Notes: a model not told the origin generated them from the letters alone. DNA of 64,000 bases from Haematomicrobium sanguinis DSM 21259 (GCF_000688395.1 NZ_JIAG01000006.1:62001-126000), one strand, 5' to 3'. Shown: positions 1 to 10,465, counted from the stretch's first letter. Translations and numbers: made by a program.

Positions 1-2
1 AT

Positions 3-1910
3 GCGGTGCGCTTGCGGCGTTTGCGGCATCAGTTGACGCGGGCGGCTGCCAAGTCCGGGCGGGAAGTGTCCCCGGAGCCAGGCGTGTTGGCGCGTGCGCT
101 GTTGGGCGACATCGATATCCCGAATGATGCTGGCGCCGATGGGGTGGGAGCACGGCGAATTGCGGCGATGATCGCTGCGGCGCGTGGGGCGTATGCGCGG
201 GGGGTAGACGATATTGAATTGACGCTGTGGAAGGTGTGGGAAGCGGCCGGGGTCGCCGCAACCTGGCAGCGGCTTGCACTCGGGGAGGACGGGCACGGCG
301 ACGGTGGGCACAGTGCCGGTGGGCACAGTGAGGCGCTGGGGGCCGGGAATGACGCCGTGGCGAATTCTCGGGCGGCGCGCTCTGCCGCGGCGAGCAGCGC
401 CAACGAGAACCTGGATGCCATGATCATACTGTTTGCCGCGGCAGAACGGTTCAATGAGCAGCTTGCCGCCGCGAACGCCCGACAGTTTGTGGAATACGTT
501 TTGGGTCAAGAAGTGCCGATGGATTCGCTCGCGGGTCCCGACGCGGCCGAGGACTCCGTCGAAGTCATGACGGTCGCCGCAAGCGCGGGACGATCCTGGG
601 AACGAGTTTTTATTTCCGGGGTGCAAGCGGGGGTGTGGCCGAACACTCGAATTCGCGGGCAAGTTCTCCGGAGTGCGGATTTGGCGGACCTGGTGCGAAC
701 CGGGGTCATGCAAACCGATTACTCGACCCAAGTAAAAGACGTGGTCTATGACGAGCTAAAAACCTTTGCCGTTGCACTATCGAGAGCACGTACGCACGTC
801 TACGTAAGCGCGGTTGACGGGGATGATGCCGCGGTTTCTCCGTTTGTCGACCTGGTTGATCCTCAAGGGCAGACGGATACGCCGCGTGAACGGGTGGTTG
901 TGCCGCGGACAAAGAATTTGCGGAGCCTCGTTGCGGCGCTGCGTCAGAAGGCGGAAGCCGGGTACGCGGAGTGGCCGGACGCGGGGGCGGACGGAAACGC
1001 CGGCATTCGGGACGCGGTAGAGACTCTGACGTTTTTGGGGCAACCGGAACAGGGAGTCGAGGGTGCGCACCCGAACTCTTGGTGGGGGCTGCTGCCGTTG
1101 TCGAGCGATGCCGACATCATCGCCGATGGGCAAGCGGTATCGGTTTCACCGTCGCGGATTCAAACCGCGATCGATTCCCCATTGAACTGGTTCCTGTCCG
1201 CAGCGGGCGGGGAAGTCGCCACCGACTTTGCCCGCTCGCTGGGTACGCTCGTCCACGAAATTGCCGAACTACTGCCGGCCGGCACGCCACCCGAACTCTC
1301 GGCAAAACTTGAAGAGCTCTGGCCCCGTCTGAACATGCCGAACAACTGGTTGGCTGCCAAAGACCGGGAACGCGCAGAGCGCATGGTGGACAAGCTGGGC
1401 CGATATATCAATGAGGATCTGCCGGCGAGCGGCCGCGAACTGGTCGGAACCGAGGTACAGTTTCGCGCCGACGTCTCGGGCACGGACCGGTACGCGATCT
1501 TGAGCGGCATTGTGGACCGGCTGGAACGGGACGAGCAGGGCCGGCTCGTTGTCATTGACTTCAAGACCGGGCGAACGAAACCTACCGCCGAGGATGTGCG
1601 GGAATTGCCGCAACTGGCCGCCTACCAGGTTGCCGTAGAAGAGTCCGCTTTTGGAGACGGGTCAGGAAACGAATCCGGGGGAGCGGCGCTTGTTCAGCTC
1701 GGTACAAGCGAGGCGTCTCTCGCGGTGCAAACCCAGGGCCCACTGGGCGCGGAAACCTGGGCGCTCGAATTGCTGCATGAGGCTGTCGATGCAATGTCGG
1801 GAAACAGCTTTGCCGCCCACCACGAGGCCGGAAGCGGCGGCCAGTTCGGGGCGCGTTGCACGGTCCCATGGGTGTGCCCTCTGTGTGAAGGATTGCAGGT
1901 GACTGAATAA
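3..1910 (+). CDS. adnA: AdnA-type ATP-dependent helicase/nuclease subunit, 5' truncated by window edge
   Basis: This is the C-terminal part of the first subunit of the actinobacterial AdnAB motor-nuclease, which resects double-strand breaks (family knowledge). The frame is open from the window edge, so the N-terminal motor with Walker A lies outside. Visible parts are a weakened superfamily-1 motif V/VI region (VALSRARTHVYV) and a C-terminal RecB-like PD-(D/E)XK nuclease: GIVDRLE, then VVIDFKTG (catalytic Asp and Lys), then QLAAYQ. It ends with a short cysteine pair in VCPLC. The TAA stop shares one base with the ATG of the next gene (TAATG), which points to translational coupling with adnB. 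An AddB/RecB-like name is possible, but the pairing with a 1100-residue partner fits AdnAB. Confidence 0.85.
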   Translation, partial: AVRLRRLRHQLTRAAAKSGREVSPEPGVLARALLGDIDIPNDAGADGVGARRIAAMIAAARGAYARGVDDIELTLWKVWEAAGVAATWQRLALGEDGHGDGGHSAGGHSEALGAGNDAVANSRAARSAAASSANENLDAMIILFAAAERFNEQLAAANARQFVEYVLGQEVPMDSLAGPDAAEDSVEVMTVAASAGRSWERVFISGVQAGVWPNTRIRGQVLRSADLADLVRTGVMQTDYSTQVKDVVYDELKTFAVALSRARTHVYVSAVDGDDAAVSPFVDLVDPQGQTDTPRERVVVPRTKNLRSLVAALRQKAEAGYAEWPDAGADGNAGIRDAVETLTFLGQPEQGVEGAHPNSWWGLLPLSSDADIIADGQAVSVSPSRIQTAIDSPLNWFLSAAGGEVATDFARSLGTLVHEIAELLPAGTPPELSAKLEELWPRLNMPNNWLAAKDRERAERMVDKLGRYINEDLPASGRELVGTEVQFRADVSGTDRYAILSGIVDRLERDEQGRLVVIDFKTGRTKPTAEDVRELPQLAAYQVAVEESAFGDGSGNESGGAALVQLGTSEASLAVQTQGPLGAETWALELLHEAVDAMSGNSFAAHHEAGSGGQFGARCTVPWVCPLCEGLQVTE

Positions 1911-4900
1911 TGTACAGCCCCGAAGAGCTTGCCGACATTCTCGGGCAGCACCGGCCCACCGCGCAGCAGTCGGCGGTGATTTCCTCGCCGATGCAACCCG
2001 CCCTGGTGGTGGCTGGCGCCGGCTCCGGTAAGACTGCGACGATGGCCGACCGCGTGGTGTGGCTTCTGGCCAACGGTCTTGCCCGTCCGGAAAACATTTT
2101 GGGTGTCACCTTCACCCGAAAGGCCGCGGGCGAACTTCAGGCGCGAATCGGTGCCCATATAAGCGCCTTGCGGGACAAGGGTCTGTTGCAGGTAGAAGAT
2201 CATCAGACTCCATTGGATCCAGAAATATCGACCTACCACTCCTATGCCAACCGCATTGTCAGCGACTATGGCATCCGTTTAGGCATCGAACCGGATGCCA
2301 CCATGCTGGGCGCGGCGCAAAGCTATCAGGTGGTGTCCCGGCTTGTTGACGAATACCAAGGAGATTGGCAGCACCTGAATCTTGCCCGCTCCAGTCTCAT
2401 TGCCGCGGTACTCGCGTTTTCCTCCGAGTGCGCCGAACACCTGGTGGATCCCAGCGACGCCGAAGAGTATCTCGCGGGCGAGTTCGGTCGGCTGTCGGCG
2501 CTGCCTCAAGAGGAGGGCAAAGCGAAAGCGCCCACGCTCGCTTCCAAAGGGTTGCTCGAACGCTTGCACATACGCATTACCGTGTCTCAATTAGCCGCCG
2601 CTTTTGCAGCACGCAAAGCCGAAATGGGTGTACTCGATTACGGCGACTTGGTGCGCTACGCGGCCGAACTCGCCACCACGGTTCCTGCGGTGCGGGATCA
2701 AGAACGGGAACGCTTTTCGGTGGTCTTGCTCGATGAGTTCCAGGACACCTCGCATGCTCAATTGAGCCTCTTCTCGAGCCTGTTCTCCGATGCGGCTGTG
2801 CCTGAGGGCAACTCCCGCACGCCCCGGGCCGTGATGGCCGTGGGTGACCCGAATCAATCGATTTACGGTTTCCGCGGCGCCAGCGCGGGACAGCTCTTTT
2901 CCTTTGCCCATGCCTTTCCGGTGCTGACAACGGAAGGGAAAGCAGTTGCCCCCACATACTTCTTGAGTACCGCGTGGCGCAATAGTATCGCCATTTTGAA
3001 TGCCGCAAACGCTGTTTCGGCGCCATTGCGGTTGGGTGGAAGCGGTAGCACGCCGTCCGCTGAAGCATTGCCAGAACTCCAACCGCGTCCGGGCGCGCCA
3101 GAGGGCGTGGTCTTTGCGCACTTCTATCCCACCCAGGAGGAAGAGGCCGCCGCACTAGCCGACCAGATACTTGCGCTCAAGAACCCCAATGCGTCGGCGG
3201 ACGGCGCTACCGTGGGCGAGTTACCGGACACCGTCTCAACCATGGCGATTCTGTGTCGACAGCGTTCACAGTTCGCCGCCATCGCCCCGGCGTTACAAGA
3301 GCGCGGAATCAGCTACGAAATAGTGGGCCTTGGAGGGCTTATTGCGCAGCCGGAAATTGTTGACCTCATGGCGACGATGCATCTGCTCGTAGACCCTAGC
3401 CGCTCGGACGCCCTCATGCGCCTGATGACCGGGGCACGCTGGCGGATTGGCCCCGCCGATCTGATGGCGCTCTCCGATTGGGCGCGCGAGCTCTCCCAGC
3501 GGTCCGAAGTTCGCGGCGATGACGCCATGGACTCGCTCAGACACGAACACAGCATCGTGGATGCCATTTCACAGCTACCACCAGAGGGGTGGGTCTCGCA
3601 GCGGGGGCGTTCTCTCACCGGGGCCGCGCGGGAGCGCCTGCAGAAGCTACATCAAGAATTGTCCTGGCTGCGAACCCGGCTGAATGAAAACCTGCTGCAA
3701 CTGGTCGCCGACATCGAGCGAACCATGCTTTTAGATATTGAGGTGGCAGCAAAGCCCGGTGTCACTCTCTCACGCGCCCGCTTGCACCTCGACGCCTTTT
3801 ATGAGGAAGTGGCGAACTTTGTCAGGGGGAGCGATCGCGGGGATCTCGCCGCGCTTCTGGCGTGGCTCGAAGACGTCAAGGAGCAAGAGCAAGGACTTGC
3901 CATGGCCCAAGAGGAGCTCGATCCGAGCGCGGTGCAGATCATGACCGTGCATGCCTCCAAGGGCCTGGAATGGGATGCGGTTTTTGTTCCAGGGCTCGTA
4001 GAAGGCAGTTTCCCCACGGCTAAATCCGCACGGTGGAGCCATGATCAGGGGGCACTGCCGTGGCCATTGCGCGGGGACCGCGCGGACCTTCCCAGCTGGA
4101 ATACGGATCAGCCCGATCTGAAAAACCTGGTGCTTTCGGAAAAGCAATTGGCCGATGATGCCAAAGAGTATTCGCGGGCCGAGGAGCGCCGTCTGGCATA
4201 TGTGGCGTACACCCGTGCCCGCAATTATCTCTGGCTCTCCGGGGCGCGCACCAAACTCTCCGCGATCAAACCCTTGGAACCCTCAGCCTTCTTTCGCGAT
4301 GCCATGGAGGCGCTCGAGCTATCCGAGGCTCGAACAAGTGTGGAGCGAGCCCTCGAGATTGAACAAGGCGATCGCGCCGAACTCGATCCCATTCGGGTCG
4401 GTTGGCCCTACGATCCGCTCGAAGGCCCGCTGCGGCTGGACACCGGACAAGGCGTTCACCCCCTGCGCGGACGGCGCGAACCCATGGAAGCCATGGCGCA
4501 GGACGTGCTCGAGCGTCTGTCCGATCCACAATGGAGCGTTTCGGGGGAATCTGCTTTGCTTGGCGAGGCCGAAAAGCTCCTGGCGCTGCGTGAACTACAG
4601 CGGCGTCAGAAAGTCGGCGGTGTTCCGGAGCATTTACGGGCCTCAGATGTTGTCGAAATGGCCGAGGACCCCGAGCAATGGATACGGCAGCAACGTCGCA
4701 AAGTTCCACGGCGCCCGTCACGGGAGGCCAAGGCCGGGACGGCCTTTCACGCCTGGGTGGAGAACTACTTTGCCAGCAATGGCGGCCTCGAGCTTGGCGA
4801 ATTCGTGAAATCGGTCGACGCCGATCTGGGAGCCGACGAGCAGACGGTCAAGCTCCAAGAAACGTTTAAGGCATCCGAATGGGCCGACCGCCAGCCCGCA

Positions 4901-5212
4901 TTCGTCGAATACCCCATTGAGACCGCGATCAACGGCCGCGTCATCCGCGGTCGTATCGACGCGGTGTTCCAAAATTCGGATGGAAGCTGGGAATTGGTGG
5001 ACTGGAAGAGCGGACAAACGCCGGCGGCCAAAGACCTGAAGACAAAGTCCATTCAGCTGGCGCTCTATCGATTGGCCTGGGCGCGGCTTCAGGGGATCGA
5101 TACGCAACAGGTATCAATTGCGTTCTATTACGTGGGCTCGGGGGAAACCGTGAGGCCCACCGATCTTCACACGGAATCCGAGCTGGAAGAGATCCTCGGC
5201 TCATCTATGTAG
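1910..5212 (+). CDS. adnB: AdnB-type ATP-dependent DNA helicase/nuclease
   Basis: Second, catalytic motor subunit of AdnAB; its 1100 residues match the roughly 1100 of mycobacterial AdnB. Superfamily-1A helicase motifs are all present: Walker A GAGSGKT at residues 36-42, Walker B with LLDEFQDT near 273, GDPNQSIYGFRG near 313, TVHASKGLEWDAVFVPG near 680 and RRLAYVAYTRAR near 760. A C-terminal RecB-family nuclease follows, with GRIDAVF, VDWKSG and IQLALYRLA near 1013-1055. It starts on the last base of the adnA stop, and a long hairpin follows the stop. It probably works at DNA ends together with adnA, taking the place of RecBCD or AddAB in this lineage. Confidence 0.93.
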   Translation: MYSPEELADILGQHRPTAQQSAVISSPMQPALVVAGAGSGKTATMADRVVWLLANGLARPENILGVTFTRKAAGELQARIGAHISALRDKGLLQVEDHQTPLDPEISTYHSYANRIVSDYGIRLGIEPDATMLGAAQSYQVVSRLVDEYQGDWQHLNLARSSLIAAVLAFSSECAEHLVDPSDAEEYLAGEFGRLSALPQEEGKAKAPTLASKGLLERLHIRITVSQLAAAFAARKAEMGVLDYGDLVRYAAELATTVPAVRDQERERFSVVLLDEFQDTSHAQLSLFSSLFSDAAVPEGNSRTPRAVMAVGDPNQSIYGFRGASAGQLFSFAHAFPVLTTEGKAVAPTYFLSTAWRNSIAILNAANAVSAPLRLGGSGSTPSAEALPELQPRPGAPEGVVFAHFYPTQEEEAAALADQILALKNPNASADGATVGELPDTVSTMAILCRQRSQFAAIAPALQERGISYEIVGLGGLIAQPEIVDLMATMHLLVDPSRSDALMRLMTGARWRIGPADLMALSDWARELSQRSEVRGDDAMDSLRHEHSIVDAISQLPPEGWVSQRGRSLTGAARERLQKLHQELSWLRTRLNENLLQLVADIERTMLLDIEVAAKPGVTLSRARLHLDAFYEEVANFVRGSDRGDLAALLAWLEDVKEQEQGLAMAQEELDPSAVQIMTVHASKGLEWDAVFVPGLVEGSFPTAKSARWSHDQGALPWPLRGDRADLPSWNTDQPDLKNLVLSEKQLADDAKEYSRAEERRLAYVAYTRARNYLWLSGARTKLSAIKPLEPSAFFRDAMEALELSEARTSVERALEIEQGDRAELDPIRVGWPYDPLEGPLRLDTGQGVHPLRGRREPMEAMAQDVLERLSDPQWSVSGESALLGEAEKLLALRELQRRQKVGGVPEHLRASDVVEMAEDPEQWIRQQRRKVPRRPSREAKAGTAFHAWVENYFASNGGLELGEFVKSVDADLGADEQTVKLQETFKASEWADRQPAFVEYPIETAINGRVIRGRIDAVFQNSDGSWELVDWKSGQTPAAKDLKTKSIQLALYRLAWARLQGIDTQQVSIAFYYVGSGETVRPTDLHTESELEEILGSSM

Positions 5213-5263
5213 CGCGACACGCCGAGAAAACCGGCGTTTCCTCGGCGTGTCGCGCTACATAGA
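5204..5263. repeat. Long inverted repeat, copy 1 of 2 (bidirectional terminator-like hairpin)
   Basis: Left arm 5204-5226 and right arm 5241-5263 are perfectly complementary over 23 bases, and the pairing continues imperfectly into the 14-base loop. It begins within the last codons of adnB and ends just before the stop of the convergent gene at 5269. Almost the same element is found at 50841-50900. A run of six T follows on the plus strand (about 5275-5280), so it could end adnB transcription. The presence of two copies suggests a dispersed element, not a one-off terminator. Confidence 0.85.
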
Positions 5264-5268
5264 CGAGG

Positions 5269-6408
5269 TTAGGGGTTTTTTGTGTCCTTGGGCTGCGTCG
5301 GCGGGGTTAAGGGGACGGTCGGGATCGCCGAGGTTTCCGGTTCTGAGTCGGTTTCGGCTGGGGCTGCCGCAGCCCGATCCTCGCTCACGGAGGCGCCTGC
5401 CGTCGCTGGCTCGGCTTCCCGGTCGGCGCGATCCGCCCGTTCGCGTTCGGCAATTGCCGCCAGGCGCGACTGTTCGGCCTCGTCTTTGAGTCGCTGTTGC
5501 TCTTCGATATCGGCAACCAACGAATCCATCATGTCCTGAGCTTCGATAATGGTGTGCTCATTTTTCGTTGCCACACCCTTGGCGAGCCATCGGGCCAGCG
5601 CGAACTCGGCGTGGAAAGCGGCGCGGGCTTCGATGTGCTCATCCACCTTCTCGTGACGCACGTCCCGGTAGGCCTTGAGGACTTCATCCCGTAGCGTTGG
5701 GTCGCTCGCGGCGATGAGCCAGGCAAAATCTTCGGCGGGGTCGGCTACTTTCAGCTCGCTCCATCCGGTCACCGCCCTCACCTCGCGATTACTGAAGTAC
5801 AGGTTCTCTTCATGGAGGTCACCGTGAACAACGGTCGGGTTGAAACGCCACAGCCCAACGTCTTCCAGCACATTCTCCCAACGCTTAAGGAGCAACGGCG
5901 GCACCTTTGAGGACGTCGCGATTTGATCGAGTTCGTTGAGTTTTCGGCCGCGATATTCGTCGGCGTCATAGCGTGGAATGGACGCGAACTGATCGAGCTC
6001 AAGGTTCGCGTTGTGTAGCGATGCGATTGCCTTGCCAATGCCGGGACCGTAGCTGGACGCCTCGAAAGCGAGGTCGTCAAGGTCCACCAACTCACCATCG
6101 AAATGCGAATACACAAAGGTGGTGAGCCCAAAATTTCGGGTGGTCCCCGCGACGCTTGGCACGGTAAACGACAGCGCTGCGCGAACCTGGGCGCTCAGCG
6201 CAGAGAGAACCTGAAATTCGGTTTCAAGACGCAGGCTGGCTTCGGGGTGCTTTGGCGAGCGCACCCGCCAGAGCCGATCCTGCTCGTCGCGCAATACCGC
6301 TGCGTCAAAGTCCTCGACGTCATCCGCAGAGGGCGCCACCTGATTGGGCGAAAGTCCGGGAACGGCCGCGGTCGCTAACGCAGCCAACTCAAGAGGTAAG
6401 CGGTTCAC
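5269..6408 (-). CDS. Aminoglycoside/macrolide phosphotransferase (APH)-like kinase
   Basis: A protein-kinase-like small-molecule phosphotransferase. The catalytic loop reads VVHGDLHEENLYF and the metal-binding segment is degraded to VTGWSELKVADPAEDFAW. The substrate is unknown; relatives are commonly found between adnB and nudC in actinobacteria (recollection of synteny). The C-terminal 70 residues are a charged, alanine-rich, coiled-coil-like tail ending in a proline-rich stretch. I prefer the GTG at 6408 (protein starting NRLPLELAALATAAVPGL, 379 residues). An ATG at 6552 is in frame but would overlap the start of divergent nudC and leave no room for promoters. Resistance function should not be assumed from the family name. 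Confidence 0.75.
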   Translation of the reverse strand: MNRLPLELAALATAAVPGLSPNQVAPSADDVEDFDAAVLRDEQDRLWRVRSPKHPEASLRLETEFQVLSALSAQVRAALSFTVPSVAGTTRNFGLTTFVYSHFDGELVDLDDLAFEASSYGPGIGKAIASLHNANLELDQFASIPRYDADEYRGRKLNELDQIATSSKVPPLLLKRWENVLEDVGLWRFNPTVVHGDLHEENLYFSNREVRAVTGWSELKVADPAEDFAWLIAASDPTLRDEVLKAYRDVRHEKVDEHIEARAAFHAEFALARWLAKGVATKNEHTIIEAQDMMDSLVADIEEQQRLKDEAEQSRLAAIAERERADRADREAEPATAGASVSEDRAAAAPAETDSEPETSAIPTVPLTPPTQPKDTKNP

Positions 6409-6541
6409 CCCTCCACGGTATAGCCCGATGGCTCCATTTGGGCTTCTTAACGCGAGGTGAGTCGCCAATAGCCGCGCCGAGCAAAGCGAGCTGTAGTAGA
6501 GCACAATGTCACTGTCGGTGAAGAGCAGTACGGTAGGAGTT

Positions 6542-7531
6542 ATGGTTTTCACGCCTCACCCCCCACACCCACAACGCATCGCCAGCAAAGACCTGCCCTT
6601 GGCCAGGAATCCGCTCAACCGCAACTCTGAAGCGCGCAATGAAGACGGCTTCTATGAGTCCGTCCTAGCTGACCGGAGCGCTCGCGTACTCGTGCTTGAT
6701 CGCAATCTCGCCCCGCTTCGCGAGGATCGCCTGGTCACAGTCCCCATAGCGGCCCTCGAACTCCAGGCCGATGCCCGCACCCTCTACTTGGCTAAAGCCG
6801 AGGATGCCGCCGCGCACTACGTCCTTGCACTGCGGGAGGACCTAGAAAACCTGCCCGCCGAATTGATGGCAGAAAACATTACCTGGCACACCTTGCGTGA
6901 GGCGGCCCGCACGCTGCCCGAGACCGACGCCGCGCTCCTCGTGGAGTCGACGGCGGCACTCCATTGGTTGACGAACCATGGTTTCTGCCCCGTGTGCGGT
7001 GCGCCTGCCGATCTGACGCATTCTGGGTGGGTCAGAGTGTGCCGGGCCGAGGGCAGGGAACTCTACCCGCGCACCGATCCCGCCATCATCGTCAGTGTCA
7101 TCGATCAAGACGATCGGATTCTGCTAGGCACATCGGCCACCTGGAAACGCCACCATTTCTCGGTCCTCGCCGGGTTTGTGGAGCCCGGAGAATCCTTAGA
7201 GTCTGCGGTCATCCGCGAGGTCGCCGAAGAGTCCGGGGTGACGGTCACCGATCCCGAATACTTGGCCTCGCAGCCCTGGCCGTTCCCGGCCTCGCTCATG
7301 CTGGGTTTCACGGCTCGCGCCGTGACGACAGAGCTTGTCCCAGACGGGCTGGAGATTAGCGCCCTCCGGTGGTTCAGCCGCGAGGAACTCGAGCGGGAGG
7401 TGCGTACGGGGTCAATTACCATCCCGGGTCCGGTTTCCATTTCACGGGCTATCATTGAGCACTGGTTTGGCTCCAGCCTCGAGGAGGCGAGCAAGCACGG
7501 TGCAAAATTACTTATCGAAAATGCTTCATGA
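6542..7531 (+). CDS. nudC: NAD(+) diphosphatase NudC (Nudix hydrolase)
   Basis: Cleaves NADH/NAD to NMN(H) and AMP and can decap NAD-capped RNA (family knowledge). The Nudix box is complete: [20 protein letters not shown]. It is followed by the NudC signature SQPWPFPAS. The zinc ribbon shows CPVC but only one cysteine in the second half (VRVCRAEG), so metal binding may be lost. ATG at 6542 is chosen because AGGAG lies just upstream at 6535-6539; a longer in-frame GTG start at 6506 has no support. The TGA stop overlaps the ATG of uvrD2 (ATGA), so the two are translationally coupled. Confidence 0.92.
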   Translation: MVFTPHPPHPQRIASKDLPLARNPLNRNSEARNEDGFYESVLADRSARVLVLDRNLAPLREDRLVTVPIAALELQADARTLYLAKAEDAAAHYVLALREDLENLPAELMAENITWHTLREAARTLPETDAALLVESTAALHWLTNHGFCPVCGAPADLTHSGWVRVCRAEGRELYPRTDPAIIVSVIDQDDRILLGTSATWKRHHFSVLAGFVEPGESLESAVIREVAEESGVTVTDPEYLASQPWPFPASLMLGFTARAVTTELVPDGLEISALRWFSREELEREVRTGSITIPGPVSISRAIIEHWFGSSLEEASKHGAKLLIENAS

Positions 7532-9702
7532 CTGAAATATCACCCGAACAACTCCTCGACGCCCTCGACCCGGAACAGCGTCAGGTCGCAGAAACACTCT
7601 CTGGCCCAATGAGCGTACTGGCGGGTGCAGGTACCGGGAAAACGCGAGCCATCACCCACCGAATTGCCTACGGTGTGGCCAGCGGCGCATACAACCCCAG
7701 CACGGTCCTGGCAGTGACGTTCACGGCCAGGGCGGCCGCGGAGATGCGTACCCGGTTGCGCGCACTCGGCGCCCCGAACGTTCAGGCTCGGACCTTCCAC
7801 GCGGCGGCGCTGCGCCAGTTGCAATACTTTTGGGCCGATTCCATTGGGGGACAGGTGCCAGTGCTTCTTGATCACAAGGCTGGACTGATCACCGAGGCGG
7901 CCCGGAGACTTCGCTTTAGCGTTGACCGGGCAACCATTCGGGATATCGCCGCCGAAGTGGAGTGGGCAAAGGTGTCCATGCTGACCCCGGAGAGCTATGT
8001 GCGCGCGGCAACCGGACGGGCAATGCCTCCCGGCCTCGATCAACGATCCATCGGCCGGATCTTCCAGGGATACGAGGACCTCAAATCAGACCGTAACGCC
8101 ATCGATTTCGAAGACGTCCTGCTCATCACGGTGGGATTGTTGGAAGAAGATGAACGCGTTGCGGCCGCCGTTCGCCAGCAGTATAAGCACTTTGTGGTTG
8201 ACGAGTTTCAGGATGTCTCCCCGCTCCAGTACCGATTGCTCTCGCTATGGCTGGGCGGACGGCAGGAACTGTGCGTCGTGGGGGACGCGAGCCAAACCAT
8301 TTACTCCTTTACCGGAGCTCGTTCCAGCTATTTGACCGGGTTTGCCGCGCAGTTTCCCGAGGCGACGCTGGTCAAACTGATTCGGGACTACCGTTCGACT
8401 CCGCAAGTGGTTGCGCTCGCGAACTCCCTCCTGGCCGGGCGTAAACCCGAACGACGGCTTGGCCCCGCCGCGCTCAAGACACAGTGGACACCGCCGCTCG
8501 AATTGGTGGCTCAACGTGAGGCCGGACCAGAACCCACGTTCTTTGAAGCCGCCGACGATGAAGACGAAGCGGCCAAAATCACCGCGGCAATCCGCACACT
8601 CCTGGATCAAGGGGTGCGCGCTCAAAATATTGCCATTCTCTACCGCACCAACGGTCAGTCCGAAGCCTACGAACAGGCATTGGCGGCCGCCAATATTTCC
8701 TATCAGCTTCGCGGTGCGGAACGGTTTTTCTCACGCCGAGAAATCCGCGAGGCCATTGCCGCACTGAAATCTGCGAGCCTGGCCCCCGACGGTGAACCGA
8801 TTGTCGATCGGGTGAAAGACGTGCTGGCGCCGCTGGGGTACACCTCGGCGGCTCCGCAAGGTAGCGGCGCGGTTCGCGAACGCTGGGAGTCGCTCTCCGC
8901 GCTGATACTGCTTGCCGAGGAACTCGATGCCGCCCGTCGCCATAACGCCGCCGAACCGCTGACCATGCGTGAATTTGTCACAGAATTGCTCGAGCGCGCG
9001 ACCACGCAACACGCGCCGCAATCCGACGGCGTGACTCTCGCCTCGTTGCACTCAGCCAAAGGGTTGGAATGGGAAGCGGTCTTTCTCGCCGGTCTCTCCG
9101 AGGGACTGATGCCGATCAGTTTCGCGAGCACTCAAGCCGACCTGGATGAGGAACGGCGTCTGCTGTACGTCGGAATCACACGAGCCAAACGCTTCCTCAG
9201 CCTGTCATGGTCCCGCTCCAGGACTGCTGGAGGTCGCGGCAACCGTCAGCCCTCGCGGTTCCTGGACGGCCTGCGCCCCGCCAGCGCCACCCAAACCCCG
9301 CGCGAGAGCGCCCCGCCACGAACCCGCAAATCCAACACTCGCACCTTTAGCCACTGCCGGGTGTGCGGAAACTCCCTGGCGACCGGCCGGGAACGCAAGA
9401 TTGGCCGCTGCGGTGACTGCCCGCCGTCGTACTCGGAAAAAACATTCGAGGCACTCCGGCAATGGCGCCTGGACACTGCCCGCGAAGCCGACGTGCCGGC
9501 GTTTGTGGTCTTCACGGATGCGACGCTGACCGCGATCGCAGAACTGACCCCCGGCTCGCTGTCCGAATTGGGAACTATCTCCGGGGTCGGCTCGCGAAAA
9601 CTAGAGCTCTACGGCGATGCAGTGCTCACCGTTCTTGGACGCATTGCAGATGACACCCGCAATCCAGGCTCGGACGTATCAGCGTTCGCTCCACGCTCAT
9701 AA
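7528..9702 (+). CDS. uvrD2: UvrD2-type ATP-dependent DNA helicase with HRDC domain
   Basis: A 3'-5' superfamily-1 helicase of 724 residues. Walker A GAGTGKT is near residue 33, VVDEFQDVS near 223, [13 protein letters not shown] follows, [18 protein letters not shown] is near 506 and [14 protein letters not shown] near 543. A tetracysteine motif (CRVC near 610 and CGDC near 630) is followed by a C-terminal HRDC domain (about 640-715, with [18 protein letters not shown]). This domain order is that of mycobacterial UvrD2. It overlaps nudC by four bases. Its last 77 bases overlap the end of the convergent ThiF-like gene. Confidence 0.93.
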   Translation: MTEISPEQLLDALDPEQRQVAETLSGPMSVLAGAGTGKTRAITHRIAYGVASGAYNPSTVLAVTFTARAAAEMRTRLRALGAPNVQARTFHAAALRQLQYFWADSIGGQVPVLLDHKAGLITEAARRLRFSVDRATIRDIAAEVEWAKVSMLTPESYVRAATGRAMPPGLDQRSIGRIFQGYEDLKSDRNAIDFEDVLLITVGLLEEDERVAAAVRQQYKHFVVDEFQDVSPLQYRLLSLWLGGRQELCVVGDASQTIYSFTGARSSYLTGFAAQFPEATLVKLIRDYRSTPQVVALANSLLAGRKPERRLGPAALKTQWTPPLELVAQREAGPEPTFFEAADDEDEAAKITAAIRTLLDQGVRAQNIAILYRTNGQSEAYEQALAAANISYQLRGAERFFSRREIREAIAALKSASLAPDGEPIVDRVKDVLAPLGYTSAAPQGSGAVRERWESLSALILLAEELDAARRHNAAEPLTMREFVTELLERATTQHAPQSDGVTLASLHSAKGLEWEAVFLAGLSEGLMPISFASTQADLDEERRLLYVGITRAKRFLSLSWSRSRTAGGRGNRQPSRFLDGLRPASATQTPRESAPPRTRKSNTRTFSHCRVCGNSLATGRERKIGRCGDCPPSYSEKTFEALRQWRLDTAREADVPAFVVFTDATLTAIAELTPGSLSELGTISGVGSRKLELYGDAVLTVLGRIADDTRNPGSDVSAFAPRS

Positions 9703-10465
9703 GACCGGCGTCGCATACCCAGCCAGTTGCGGCCGGTGCAGCCTCAGCCGACCCCTCGTCGAGCCAGCGCAATGCGCTTTCTGCCGCAATACTTGCCACC
9801 ACGTTTTCGGCGGCAAAGGGGAGTTCCCGGCCAGGAGCCGCTTCCGTCCCTTCCTCAAAGGCGAGGCAAACGCACTCGACGCACGGTTGCGTCAAGGCGG
9901 AGGCCACGGGGCCGATGAGTGTCAGCGATCCAGAACGGATGACGGGCAAAACCATGGCGGGCTCCGGCGCAAGCATACGCATGCGCGCGAGAAAGTCGGG
10001 TCGGTCGGCATAGACGATGGTCAGTGAATTCTGGGCGGACAAGGGGGCGGGGGACGAGGCATCGCAAAAGTACACCGTCACATTGGGATCTATCGCGCGG
10101 GCGTGACTTAGCGCCACCACTCGGAGAGGCAAACCGACGTCCGCTCGAGTGAGGACGTAGCCGCCAAGGTCCTCAGCAGCAACCATTTCGGCAGCGCTCA
10201 ACTGGATCTGCGGAACGCCGCCGGCCACCAGCTGGGTAGCCACAGCGACGGTAAAGCGGGATGGCGCGTGAATCATGACGCTTGCCGAAAGCCGCCTGTT
10301 CAACCGCTCGCTGAGCGCGCGGTCCACTGCCGAAGAAAACTCAATGTCAGAGCCGGCATTTACGCTCAATTCGTCACGGTCGCTGATTTCCATTCCTCGA
10401 CTCAGCTCCGCGCTCAATCGCTGCCAATCGAATCGAGACAAGGTGTCTAAAGAATCCACGGTCAT
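9626..10465 (-). CDS. Degenerate ThiF/cyclodehydratase-like protein
   Basis: A 279-residue protein that I place in the ThiF (E1-like) superfamily by its overall pattern: a Rossmann-like segment [20 protein letters not shown], then [18 protein letters not shown], then [19 protein letters not shown]. The usual glycine-rich nucleotide loop is replaced by APSRFT, so ATP binding is doubtful. Cysteine pairs PCVEC and DCGCHLQC may hold zinc. Related proteins sit next to uvrD2 in other actinobacteria (recollection). ATG at 10465 is chosen because GAGG precedes it closely; the frame extends to an upstream start at 10507 with less support. It converges on and overlaps uvrD2. Confidence 0.6.
   Translation of the reverse strand: MTVDSLDTLSRFDWQRLSAELSRGMEISDRDELSVNAGSDIEFSSAVDRALSERLNRRLSASVMIHAPSRFTVAVATQLVAGGVPQIQLSAAEMVAAEDLGGYVLTRADVGLPLRVVALSHARAIDPNVTVYFCDASSPAPLSAQNSLTIVYADRPDFLARMRMLAPEPAMVLPVIRSGSLTLIGPVASALTQPCVECVCLAFEEGTEAAPGRELPFAAENVVASIAAESALRWLDEGSAEAAPAATGWVCDAGLMSVERTLIRPSLDCGCHLQCVQER

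Noticed and set aside
5269-6408. Antibiotic-resistance aminoglycoside phosphotransferase
   Set aside because: The kinase fold is visible, but the setting between adnB and nudC and the altered metal site argue against a resistance call.
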